The notes under the pieces are model-generated. The model had not been told where the DNA came from. It saw nothing but the letters and a program-made list of their open reading frames with translations, and searched no databases. Positions 31,198 through 39,946 of a DNA stretch of 64,000 nucleotides are shown here, in pieces. This DNA is from Biomphalaria glabrata. Its lineage: Eukaryota; Mollusca; Gastropoda; Planorbidae. Within the stretch, counting starts at the first letter, position 1. Each line of letters starts with the position of its first letter. Location: contig NC_074716.1 of the NCBI RefSeq assembly GCF_947242115.1, positions 990,001 through 1,054,000 of the forward strand, read 5' to 3'. Made by a program: the position numbers and the translations under genes.

Positions 31198-31500
31198 CTG
31201 TATTGTTATGAGTTGTATAAATCTAACTAGCTTCTGTATGAGTTACATTTATATATATGATGCTTGTCATAGAATTGGTCATTCTTTTATTGTTCATCTT
31301 GATTTGTTTCCATTATGCTGACAGTAAAAGTTTTGCTGGTCAAAATATTTACAAGCAACTTCATTCTGTCTATTGGTTATGTTGTTACTAAAAAAAACCA
31401 CATAGTATTCAAATACCTCCTGACCCCTATTTTGTTTAGGATATGTGTTTCCTGTGAGTTACTATTAATTTTATATTAATCTACATTGATATATTTTTGA
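31198..31500. other. no gene recognised
   Basis: Nothing supported. Confidence 0.35.
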
Positions 31501-31502
31501 CC

Positions 31503-31612
31503 TAGTTGACTGCAGTATATATCAACCTAGATTTAAGTTGACTGCGGTATATATCAACCTAGATTGAAGTTGACTGCGGTATATATCAATCTAGATTCAA
31601 GTTGACTGCATC
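31503..31612. repeat. ~36-bp tandem repeat, three copies
   Basis: Unit 'gttgactgcggtatatatca' plus 'acctagattgaa'. Confidence 0.9.
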
Positions 31613-31691
31613 AGACCGTTTTTTTTTGTATATTGGTGGAGTGGTTGTGTCTCTTGCCTATCTGTTGAAGTTCTAAACATCCAACCAAACG

Positions 31692-32880
31692 TAATGTGTC
31701 TTGATTGTGTGTGTCTCTAGCTAGCCAACACAACGTAATGTGTCTTGTCTGTGTGTCTCTAGCTAGCCAGCATAACGTAATGTGTCTTGTCTGTGTGTCT
31801 CTAGCTAGCCAGCACAACGTATTGTGTCTTGTCTGTGTGTCTCTAGCTAGCCAGCACAACGTAATGTGTCTTGTCTGTGTGTCTCTAACTAGCCAGCACA
31901 ACGTATTGTGTATTGTCTGTGTGTCTCTAGCTAGCCAGCACAACGTATTGTGTCTTGTCTGTGTGTCTCTAACTAGCTAGCATAACGTATTGTGTCTTGT
32001 CTGTGTGTCTCTAGCTAGCCAGCATAACGTATTGTGTCTTGTCTGTGTGTCTCTAGCTAGCCAGCATAACGTATTGTGTCTTGTCTGTGTCTCTAGCTAG
32101 CCAACACAATGTAATGTGTCTTGTCTGTGTGTCTCTAGCTAACCAACACAATGCAATGTGTCTTTAGCTAGCCAACACAATGCAATGTGTCTTGTTTGTG
32201 TGTGTCTCTAGCTAGCCAACACAATGCAATGTGTCTTGTCTGTGTGTGTCTCCAGCTAACCAACACAATGCAATGTGTCTTGTCTGTGTGTGTCTCTAGC
32301 TAACCAACACAATGCAATGTGTCTTGTCTGTGTGTGTCTCTAGCTAGCAAGCAGAATGTAATGTGTCTTGTCTGTGTGTGTCTCCAGCTAACCAACACAA
32401 TGCAATGTGTCTTGTCTGTGTGTGTCTCTAGCGAACAAACACAATGCAATGTGTCTTGTCTGTGTGTGTCTCTAGCTAGCAAGCACAATGTAATGTGTCT
32501 TGTCTGTGTGTGTCTCTAGCTAACCAATACAATGCAATGTGTCTTGTTTGTGTGTGTCTCTAGCTAACCAACACAATGCAATGTGTCTTGTCTGTGTGTG
32601 TCTCTAGCTAGCAAGCACAATGTAATGTGTTTTGTCTGTGTGTCTCTAGCTAACCAACACAATGCAATTTGTCTTGTTTGTGTGTGTCTCTAGCTAACCA
32701 ACACAATGCAATGTGTCTTGTCTGTGTGTCTCTAGCTAAACAACACAATGCAATGTGTCTTTTCTGTGTGTATCTCTAGCTAACCAACACAATTCAATGT
32801 GTCTTGTCTGTGTGTGTCTCTAGCTAGCAAGCACAATGTAATGTGTCTTGTCTGTGTGTGTCTCTAGCTAACTAACACAT
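31692..32880. repeat. 42/44-bp satellite in two variant blocks
   Basis: Unit 'tgtcttgtctgtgtgtctct' plus 'agctagccagcacaacgtattg'. To about 32100 most units are 42 bp (gtgtgtct; aacgta), keeping both strands open. After that most have 'gtgtgtgtct' and 'aatgcaat' and are 44 bp, with alternating 'agctaacca' and 'agctagcaag' sub-types. About 28 copies in all. Confidence 0.93.
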
Positions 32881-33114
32881 CTATGATTATTCATAATACT
32901 CAGTCAAAAACACTAGACACATGTTTTAGTATAAATAATGTATTCATATTATTGTTCGGAAAATGACATTCTTGTATCTGTCATTTAGAAGTTGACATTA
33001 TTGCATCGGCCATATTTATTTGTTATTGTGCAGCCTGCCTGTACTCATAATCCCATTTTTAGAAACATATGTTGTACTCCCCCCCCCCCCTTTTCCAAAG
33101 GTTGTGTAGAAATG

Positions 33115-33340
33115 ATTGCTAGGCTGTGCCCAGTAGTTCCTCTAGAATACACTGCTGTCTAGCACTGTTACAGTCATGTCTAGATAATAGCTACATGGGA
33201 TGGGTTTCACTATAAGTTGGTTTGTTATTGCTAGGCTGTGCCCAGTAATTCCTCTAGAATACACTGCTGTCTAGCACTGTTACACTCATGTCTAGATAAT
33301 AGCTACATGGGATGGGTTTCACTATAAGTTGGTTTGTTAC
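33115..33340. repeat. 112-bp tandem duplication
   Basis: 'attgctaggctgtgcccagta' starts at 33115 and again at 33227; the two copies differ at only a few positions. A (TA)n run follows at 33352-33372. Confidence 0.93.
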
Positions 33341-34521
33341 AATTTATATTTATAATATATATATATATATATGTACAGAACTATTTATGCAACTAACTGC
33401 TGTTAAAAGTTAGGATAGTGATGTGATCAAATAGTGTTGAGTGACCTTTTGGTTTTTCATGGGACAAGAAAACAGAAGACACTGCATGCACAGAATAGCT
33501 CAAGTTTTGAAATACATAGTTCAGTGCCTTCACATCAAACTAGTGATTGTGTTTAGAATGTATTGTTTTAACATCTTAATTATAGTTGTTGAACTTTGGT
33601 CTGCCACACAGTAAATTGATAGGATCCACTGAAGTCAGTTGTATATTGATCAAGGCAAGTATCCATTAGAGTATGTACATAGTTGAGTGACAATAGCCAC
33701 TAGAGTATGTTGTTTCTGATGTTACTATCTTTCTATCCCATAATTCTCTTGGTGAGCACATAATGTAGTGATGCTATATTTTGTACAAACTATTAAACTA
33801 TCTCCATACAATCCTCATTTTTTGTTCTCTGTGTTTATATAATACAGACTGGATTCAATTACAAATGGCATTTGTCATTAAGGCTTTTATTAAAAGGCAT
33901 GACAAAAACAAAGTCTGTTACATTTTAATCAATGTGCTGTCAAAGTTTTAGTTCAATTTAGTTTAAGAAAATGTATTTTGATTAAGTCTGATAGTATTCT
34001 AATAAACAATGCTTGCTAAAAGTTAAAAAAAAAAATAGACATTTTCAAATAGTGTTTTTTTGTGCAAAGTTTGGATTAATGAATGTATTTCTCTTTAAGG
34101 CTTTGGCAGTAAGTTAATACATGAAAATATCAAATATAACATGACAATCCAGGGTAAATGTTTGGCATAGACTATGCAAAGATCATACATGTAATATAGA
34201 AATTTTGTTTGATAATTAGCACTAAAAAAAGTAAATGAAAGGTTTCAAATGATGGATAAATAGAATCATCAATAAATTGTAATGTATATTTATATATATA
34301 TAGACCAATATAATTCAAAAACATGTGATCTAGATAGAATAGGAAGCACTTGGAATCAACAACTCAAATAAGTCAGTGTTTAGAATAACATCATATGTTT
34401 ACACAGACTGTTATGGGTCATGTGACAGTATCAAAAAGAAAGTAGCCAACAACAAAAACATTACTAAAACATAAAAAAAAACTCAACCCAACATATAACA
34501 ATCAACAACACAATGTAACAG
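33341..34521 (-). other. 3' flank/UTR of the RNF168-like gene
   Basis: No coding exon on either strand. Lies directly after the stop codon at 34522-34524 and probably holds the 3' UTR. Confidence 0.45.
33886..33891 (-). promoter_or_regulatory. candidate poly(A) signal
   Basis: AATAAA on the minus strand ('tttatt' on plus), the first clear one seen after the RNF168-like stop, about 630 bp beyond it. Unproven. Confidence 0.3.
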
Positions 34522-34842
34522 TCACTCATCACATTTATGCTTTCTTTGCAAAGTATATTCATTGCTAGATCCTTTTGACCTATCAACCACAATTCTTTTT
34601 TTATCCATTAAGTCAAAAAATTCTTGCAATTTAGTTGCAAACTTAAGGTCATCATTCTTTACTGAACTATTGCCAGCAGGTATAGCTGATCTGTTTTCTG
34701 TGAGTTGTGAAGTGTCATGGAAAGTTTCAGTATCAGGGAGACAGTTGTTAGCTCTCCAACTCAACATTATATCCTCTTCTTTTAAACACTTCTTTAATCT
34801 GACAACTGGATTCAGAAAGAGGCTATTTTTTTTAGACTTTTT
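34522..34842 (-). CDS. RNF168: RNF168-like last exon (MIU2/LRM2-like)
   Basis: Acceptor cttgtttcag. 106 codons to a TGA at 34522-34524. Begins KKSKKNSLFLNPVVRLKKCL; carries the MIU2-like and LRM2-like motifs close to the end, the same order as in RNF168. Confidence 0.83.
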   Translation of the reverse strand, partial: KKSKKNSLFLNPVVRLKKCLKEEDIMLSWRANNCLPDTETFHDTSQLTENRSAIPAGNSSVKNDDLKFATKLQEFFDLMDKKRIVVDRSKGSSNEYTLQRKHKCDE

Positions 34843-37800
34843 CTGAAACAAGAAACACAATTCCATTTTAAAAACATGAAAGCATTGATTAATAAAAAAA
34901 ATGAAAGACACTTCAACAGAATTAGAAACAATCAAAATCAATACATTCAAATTATTTTTACATTATTAAGTTTTTATTTATTACAATATTTATTGACCTT
35001 TTCAAGCATCAGTGCTTTCTCTTCTATTTCCACTTTCTCTGACAAAAATTCTTCCTGTTGCAGAGCTTCAAAATTTACTTTACTGGCCTCCTCCTCTTTC
35101 TTTGCCTGTTCGTCCTTTTTTTGCTGAATCTATTGAATAATAAACATTTTCATATAAAAGAGATTCGATTCCAGTGAAGTTCTACCTACGTCCATAAAGG
35201 AACAAGAATTTTTTTTTTGAGTTTATTGATATAAGAAAACACTCAACAAAGCCTTGGCACAACTGATGCTATAAAGACAGAGTGCTATAGCAGTAATGTA
35301 TAGCCACAGAGAAGTAGATCGGGCTCAATGCAAATAATATATTTTTTTAACCATTTAACACAACATGTTGTTTTATGGAGGAATTGGCAGAGAAATGGTA
35401 TAATTAATAGTTACTTTTGCACCAGCCAGCATTGGAAGTGTCTTTTTGTGTAGGACAGTTGTTAGGGTAAAATTTTTGTTTTGGTCATTGAATTTCATTG
35501 ATTTTGGTATCTGTTGTGGTTATTTTGCAGATGGAACAGAGCTACAGTTCAGTTAAAAAATAAATCTAGATCTACATATATTTAGTTATTTAAAGAGAGA
35601 AAGGGGCTGTAAAGAAAGATCTGGTCTGCGTGACAGTAACAGTTGATGCTTGATCAACATTATTAAAGTATTGTAATCAATATCCAGATGTTCTTGTTAA
35701 TCAAGTTTTGAAACAACTAAGTCTAAATAGGGGCAAAGGGGGTACTGGAAAGTGGTAGTACCTTTGATGGTCCGGTATGCTGCACTATTAGGTGGATGGC
35801 CTCACTGGTCCCCTTCCGACCCCTAAATCTCACACATGTGGCTCCAAGCGCCATGCCCTGGAAAACCGCTTCAGCTGGCGGACTAAACCATGTGAGGGGG
35901 TGGTGATAACATGGCACCACTGGGCGAAAGGCCTTCTAGACTAAGGTCACCAGCCAGGGAGGAAGAGTCCCAGGATGGACTACAACGGCCACATGTTCAG
36001 GACCAAGGCGAACCACCAAATTAGAGGTACTCAGTTGTGGTCAAGCATAGAGAGGGATGGGCGCCGCCATGCAAGTATTTAGCCCTCGTTACACCAAATG
36101 AGATAATGACAGTAAATAAATCCATACCGGCTCGGCCATAGCCCGGGTTACCAAGGGCCGCGTCTACAGTCACAGACCATGACAGAGTGTATTACTGGTC
36201 CGTGCAAAAATAAAATAAATACCAGGAATAAAATCACCATAGGAACATGGAATGTGAGATCACTAATAGAGGAAGGAAAAGTTGAAGAGCCCACACATGA
36301 AGTTAACCTAATTCATTTCAACATCATAGGACTCTCTGAAATGCGCTGGAAAAACATAGGTGAAACAACCACAGAAGAGGGCCAAAAACTGGACTACAGT
36401 GGACTACAAGATGTCCACGAACAAGGAGTAGGATTTCTTGTACACAGTAACTACAGCAATTACGTTGAGAACTGGTACCCTATATCTAGTCGACTCATTT
36501 CCATAAGTTTAAAGGCACCACCCTTCAATATCACCATCATTCAAGCATACACTCCTACATCAACATATGAGGATGAGGCAGTAGAAGAGTTTTATGAGCT
36601 ATTATGGGAAGTGGTCAATAAAGTCCTGAAAAAGGACATCCTTGTTGTACAAGGAGACCGGAATGCCAAAGTAGGAAGTGACTCCTACCAAACCTGGAAA
36701 GGCACTTGTGGAAGATACAGTAACCTCTCAACCAATGAACGAGGTCAACGACTTTTAGAATTTGCGAAATACAACAATCTCTTACAGGCTAACAAACTAG
36801 GATGCCACAAACAATCGTGTATAACCACATGGCACAGTCCGAATGGAGAATACCACAACCAGATCGACTATATCAGCGGTTCTCAACCTTTTATGCTCGG
36901 CGACCCCTTTTTACAATCCCCCACTCTTCCGCGACCCCCGCACACACACACACACATACAGCAATAGAAGAATAGACAATAACAATCCTTATTTTCGATG
37001 GTCTTAGGCAACCCCTGGCAAATCGTCAATGGACCCCCAAAGGGGTCGCGACCCACAGGTTGAGAGCCCCTGGACTATATCATGGTGCAATTGCTATAAA
37101 ATGATTTTGATCTAGATTTTCTTTCTTTTTGTTTTTAAGTTATAATTAGCCACAACTGAATTAATTGAGACCACTTAATTATGCCAGTCGCTCCCCCATT
37201 ACTACTATCAACTAATAGAAATTAAGCAAGGAAGGTGATTCAAGTATATGCCAAGTCACTCCCCCATTACTACTATCAACTAATAGAAATTAAGCAAGGA
37301 AGGTGATTCAAGTATATGCCAAGTCACTCCCCCATTACTACTATCAACTAATAGAAATCAAGCAAGGAAGGTGATTCAAGTATATGCCAGTCACTCCGCC
37401 ATTACTACTATCAACTAATAGAAATCAAGCAAGGAAGGTGATTCAAGTATATGCCAGTCACTCCCCCATTACTACTATCAACTAATAGAAATCAAGCAAG
37501 GAAGGTGATTCAAGTATATGCCAGTCACTCCGCCATTACTACTATCAACTAATAGAAATCAAGCAAGGAAGGTGATTCAAGTATATGCCAGTCACTCCCC
37601 CATTACTACTATCAACTAATAGAAATCAAGCAAGGAAGGTGATTCAAGTATATGCCAGTCACTCCCCCATTACTACTATCAACTAATAGAAATCAAGCAA
37701 GGAAGGTGATTCAAGTATATGCCAGTCACTCCCCCATTACTACTATCAACTAATAGAAATCAAGCAAGGAAGGTGATTCAAGTATATGCCAGTCACTCCC

Positions 37801-39607
37801 CCATTACTACTATCAACTAATAGAAATCAAGCAAGGAAGGTGATTCAAGTATATGCCAAGTCACTCCCCCATTACTACTATCAACTAATAGAAATCAAGC
37901 AAGGAAGGTGATTCAAGTATATGCCAGTCACTCCCCCATTACTACTATCAACTAATAGAAATCAAGCAAGGAAGGTGATTCAAGTATATGCCAAGTCACC
38001 CTGTCAGATGAAACTAGAGAATCACCTAACAACACCAGCATGGGAATTTTGTGGGACGCAGCTGAGAAGCACCGAAACCTCCCAGATACCCTCTCTCCCC
38101 ACTGGTCCACAAAAGAGATTGGACCATAGCACACTGAGAATGCTATATATAAAACCTATGAACCAGAGAGAAACACTTATACAACATGATGAAGGAATAA
38201 TATGAATGAAAGATGCACTATAAAAAAAAAATGTCACCGTAACTACCATGTTTACTCTAAAAGAATGACAATTAAAACTTAAAATTTGTTTCCATTTCTA
38301 GGAATTATAAAGTTTATTCATATTTCACCTGCTGGATAGCAGCTTCATATTCTTGTCTGATTTCTCCAGGACAGGAAATTTGTCGTCTTTCCTCTGAAAC
38401 AAAATGGGAGCTTTTCAATAATTTTGTTCAGCTCTGAAACAAATGGGAGCTTTTCAATATTTTTTTATCATTACTCAAGGTTAAAGCCATTGTCTTTGCA
38501 TGAATCTACCTTTAGTCTGGTCTGTTTCATTCTAAAGGTGGTTAGAATCACAGTAATGATATTTTTCTGACCATTGTTGAATAAAAAAACGCTGGCTAAG
38601 ACTGTACATCTATTTAAAGGGCTTGCAAAACTTTTTCTGCAGGGAACAGTTCCAGGAAAAAGAAGGAGAGGCAGATAAAAGATGCAATGGGGGACAACAT
38701 TATGAACTGTACAGCCATGTCTATGGAAAAGCTGCTTATTCTGGCAAAAGAAAGTAATGGAGAGAATTGACCAACAGTTCATGGATGCCCTAAAAAGACT
38801 GAAGGATTACTGAAGGTTATTTTATCTTTATGTTCTATATTTCTCAAACATCCTTGATGGGATTTTATTACTATTTTTGATACCTAGAAAAATAACAATC
38901 CAAAAAACATTAATTTCATGTATTTCAACTTACTGGCTTCAAAATCATCTTCATCATCTTCACTGTCGCTTTCTTCACTGGCTTCCAGCCTGCGCCTCAC
39001 TTTTTCAGGGAAGGCCTCTTGGATGTCTGTCCACTTTTCCATGTTTATCAATTTATTTTCCTTGGCAGCTTTCCTGGCCCAAACTGAAATGCGCTTCCTG
39101 CAGACAGGGCATGAGAGGTTGGCTTTTTCCACTGTTTCCTTGTAACATTTTAAACAAAGTGAGTGATTGCAGGGGAACGTTACAGGTAGGATGAGTAAGC
39201 TAATGCATACTGGGCACATGCACTCAGATTCAGACAGCATTTTTTTTCCTGTAATTATAGATAGCAAAGCAAATTAGAATTTGATCTGAAAAAAAAAACT
39301 TTTTTTTATTTGATTGCACAGACATGCCTACCCCCAAGACCCAGAATGTGGAACGCTCAGGTTGAAAATGTGAAATTTTGGGCCCCAATGTGGAACATAC
39401 ACGCGGTTATGTTTGTCAGCCATACTGTACGCAATAAAGAAAAGTCTTGATTTTTGTGATCCATGTCATTGCCTTATTATTTCTCAGGATCCTATGCTTG
39501 AATTAGATTTAAAAAAAAACTAAATGTAGTTTTTGTATCTATTATGCAAAAAGCTTGCTTTGTTTACCTTTAAACGGAATTCTTGGTTCACCAGGTGTCT
39601 GTGTCAT
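34522..39607 (-). CDS. RNF168: RNF168/RNF169-type RING E3 ubiquitin ligase
   Basis: Spliced gene read right to left. Coding exons are 39568-39607, 38934-39248, 38329-38393, 34998-35129 and 34522-34842; all junctions have GT/AG and phases add to 290 codons plus stop. Residues 25-63 form a C3HC4 RING (CPVC, PCNHSLCLKC, SCPVC) with the family context PVTFPCNHSLC and KANLSCPVCRKRIS. An acidic run (SEESDSEDDEDD) and GEIRQEYEAAI follow, matching the vertebrate order. A charged helix comes next. The C-terminus has DLKFATKLQEFF (~249-260), like the MIU2 ubiquitin-binding helix, and RSKGSSNEYTLQRK (~272-285), like the LRM2 nucleosome-targeting motif. In vertebrates this enzyme marks H2A K13/K15 at DNA breaks in the nucleus. 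The product is about half the length of human RNF168, and no clear MIU1 was seen. The ATG at 39607 gives an N-terminus of family length; the ATG at 39240 is an alternative. Confidence 0.85.
34998..35129 (-). CDS. RNF168: RNF168-like coding exon 4
   Basis: Acceptor ttattcaatag, weak donor AAAAG|GTCAAT. Encodes a charged helix starting IQQKKDEQAKKEEEASK. It is 3.2 kb from the previous exon; that intron is filled by a LINE, a MITE and a satellite. Confidence 0.75.
35130..35726. other. intron of the RNF168-like gene
   Basis: No element recognised in this part of the intron. Confidence 0.45.
36179..36873 (+). pseudogene. LINE endonuclease domain, 3'-truncated
   Basis: APE-type endonuclease: TIGTWNVRSL, IIGLSEMRWKNIG (catalytic Glu), GVGFLVHSN, ITIIQAYTPTSTYEDEAVEE, VVQGDRNAKVG (GDFN-like block, here GDRN), and HSPNGEYHNQIDYI. 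The change of Phe to Arg in the GDFN block is unusual. After 36873 the reading frame runs into the MITE, adding a false 31-residue tail; the LINE codes on past the MITE as QIDYIMVQ. Confidence 0.85.
36874..37072. mobile_element. hAT-type MITE nested in the LINE
   Basis: 199 bp, 'cagcggttctcaacctttta' to 'caggttgagagcccctg', with identical 8-bp duplications 'gactatat' at 36866-36873 and 37073-37080. Closely related to 24223-24417. Removal of the element and one repeat restores the LINE sequence exactly. Confidence 0.95.
37182..38000. repeat. 67/68-bp satellite, about 12 copies
   Basis: Unit 'cactcccccattactactat' plus 'caactaatagaaatcaagca' plus 'aggaaggtgattcaagtata'. Copies are 67 bp (tgccag) or 68 bp (tgccaag) and nearly identical, so the expansion is recent. 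It lies in the RNF168-like intron. Confidence 0.95.
38075..38160 (+). mobile_element. LINE-type 3' tail fragment
   Basis: 'cccagataccctctctcccc' and 'gaatgctatatataaaacct' resemble 6525-6660. Confidence 0.45.
38329..38393 (-). CDS. RNF168: RNF168-like coding exon 3
   Basis: Acceptor ttttgtttcag, donor CAGCAG|GTGAAA. Encodes ERRQISCPGEIRQEYEAAIQ, aligned with the GELRREYEEEI region of RNF168. Length 65 nt. Confidence 0.82.
38596..38815 (+). pseudogene. LINE polymerase C-terminal relic
   Basis: 'tttctgcagggaacagttcc', 'agaaggagaggcagataaaa' and the following segment align with 29890-29990 (GTVPEK.RRGRQRKR). Heavily decayed; in an intron of the RNF168-like gene. Confidence 0.6.
38816..38933. 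other. intron sequence
   Basis: Short remainder of the RNF168-like intron between LINE relic and RING exon; nothing recognised. Confidence 0.4.
38934..39248 (-). CDS. RNF168: RNF168-like coding exon 2 (RING)
   Basis: Acceptor ataattacag|GA, donor GAAGCCA|GTAAGT. Contains the whole RING and the acidic stretch ending DDEDDFEA. Length 315 nt. Confidence 0.88.
39568..39607 (-). CDS. RNF168: RNF168-like coding exon 1
   Basis: Encodes MTQTPGEPRIPFK and the first base of a Gly codon; donor AAAG|GTAAAC. The exon may start at 39649 (acceptor gctttag), and the frame stays open from that acceptor, which matters for the possible fusion with the HMMR-like gene. Confidence 0.6.
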
Positions 39608-39649
39608 TTTTGAAGAGTCACAATGTGTAGTAGTAATCACCGGAGCAAT
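39568..39649 (-). other. possible bridging exon between HMMR-like and RNF168-like genes
   Basis: From acceptor gctttag at 39650 the frame is open (IAPVITTTHCDSSK) into the RNF168-like start codon, and phase zero matches the HMMR-like donor. It could be RNF168 5' UTR or a true joining exon. Confidence 0.4.
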
Positions 39650-39837
39650 CTAAAGCATATTTAATTATAAATAGAACACAGCATTGCAAAAGAAAATTGG
39701 ACAAGATTTGTAATAGAGCAAAAACATGTTGAGAGACTATTATGGCAGTTGTGAAATGGGGGAGGGAAGAAGAGTGAATGATGAATGTTTACATATTTTA
39801 CAAAGTGAAAATGAACCTCCTGCAAAGCTAAATTTAC

Positions 39838-39946
39838 CTTTTTTAAAGTCTCCACATATTTGACTTTCTGGCGATGGTTTTGATGACCCATGTTTTTAAT
39901 GGCTTCTTTGGCCAATCTTTCCATTTGCTCACTTGTATATTTGTCT
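39838..39946 (-). CDS. HMMR: HMMR-like C-terminal exon (GHQN motif)
   Basis: The acceptor that keeps phase is atcagaaag|AGAC (one AG downstream of the stronger atcag). Donor AAAAAG|GTAAAT, or 21 nt later (CAGGAG|GTTCAT), which would add VNLALQE and fits the family's LKKEN.xL pattern better. Confidence 0.7.

Larger units (their letters stand above)
35727..37100 (+). mobile_element. LINE 5' part with endonuclease, split by a MITE
   Basis: A G/C-rich leader from about 35727 leads to the coding frame at 36179. The element stops soon after the endonuclease (about 37100), so it keeps its 5' side and lacks the polymerase, the reverse of usual LINE truncation. It lies in the RNF168-like intron, antisense to that gene. 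A 199-bp MITE interrupts it at 36874. Confidence 0.75.

Noticed and set aside
31611-31980. Long repeat-rich frames (LASQHNVMCLVCVS type) on both strands
   Set aside because: Produced by 42-bp satellite units divisible by three. The frame is lost when units become 44 bp.
36874-36967. C-terminal residues after QIDYI in the LINE endonuclease frame
   Set aside because: They are encoded by the inserted MITE, shown by the perfect target duplication.
38884-39267. RNF168-like start at the upstream Met (39267) of the unspliced frame
   Set aside because: That Met lies before a good acceptor (ataattacag), so it is intronic. The spliced start at 39607 gives a family-like N-terminus.
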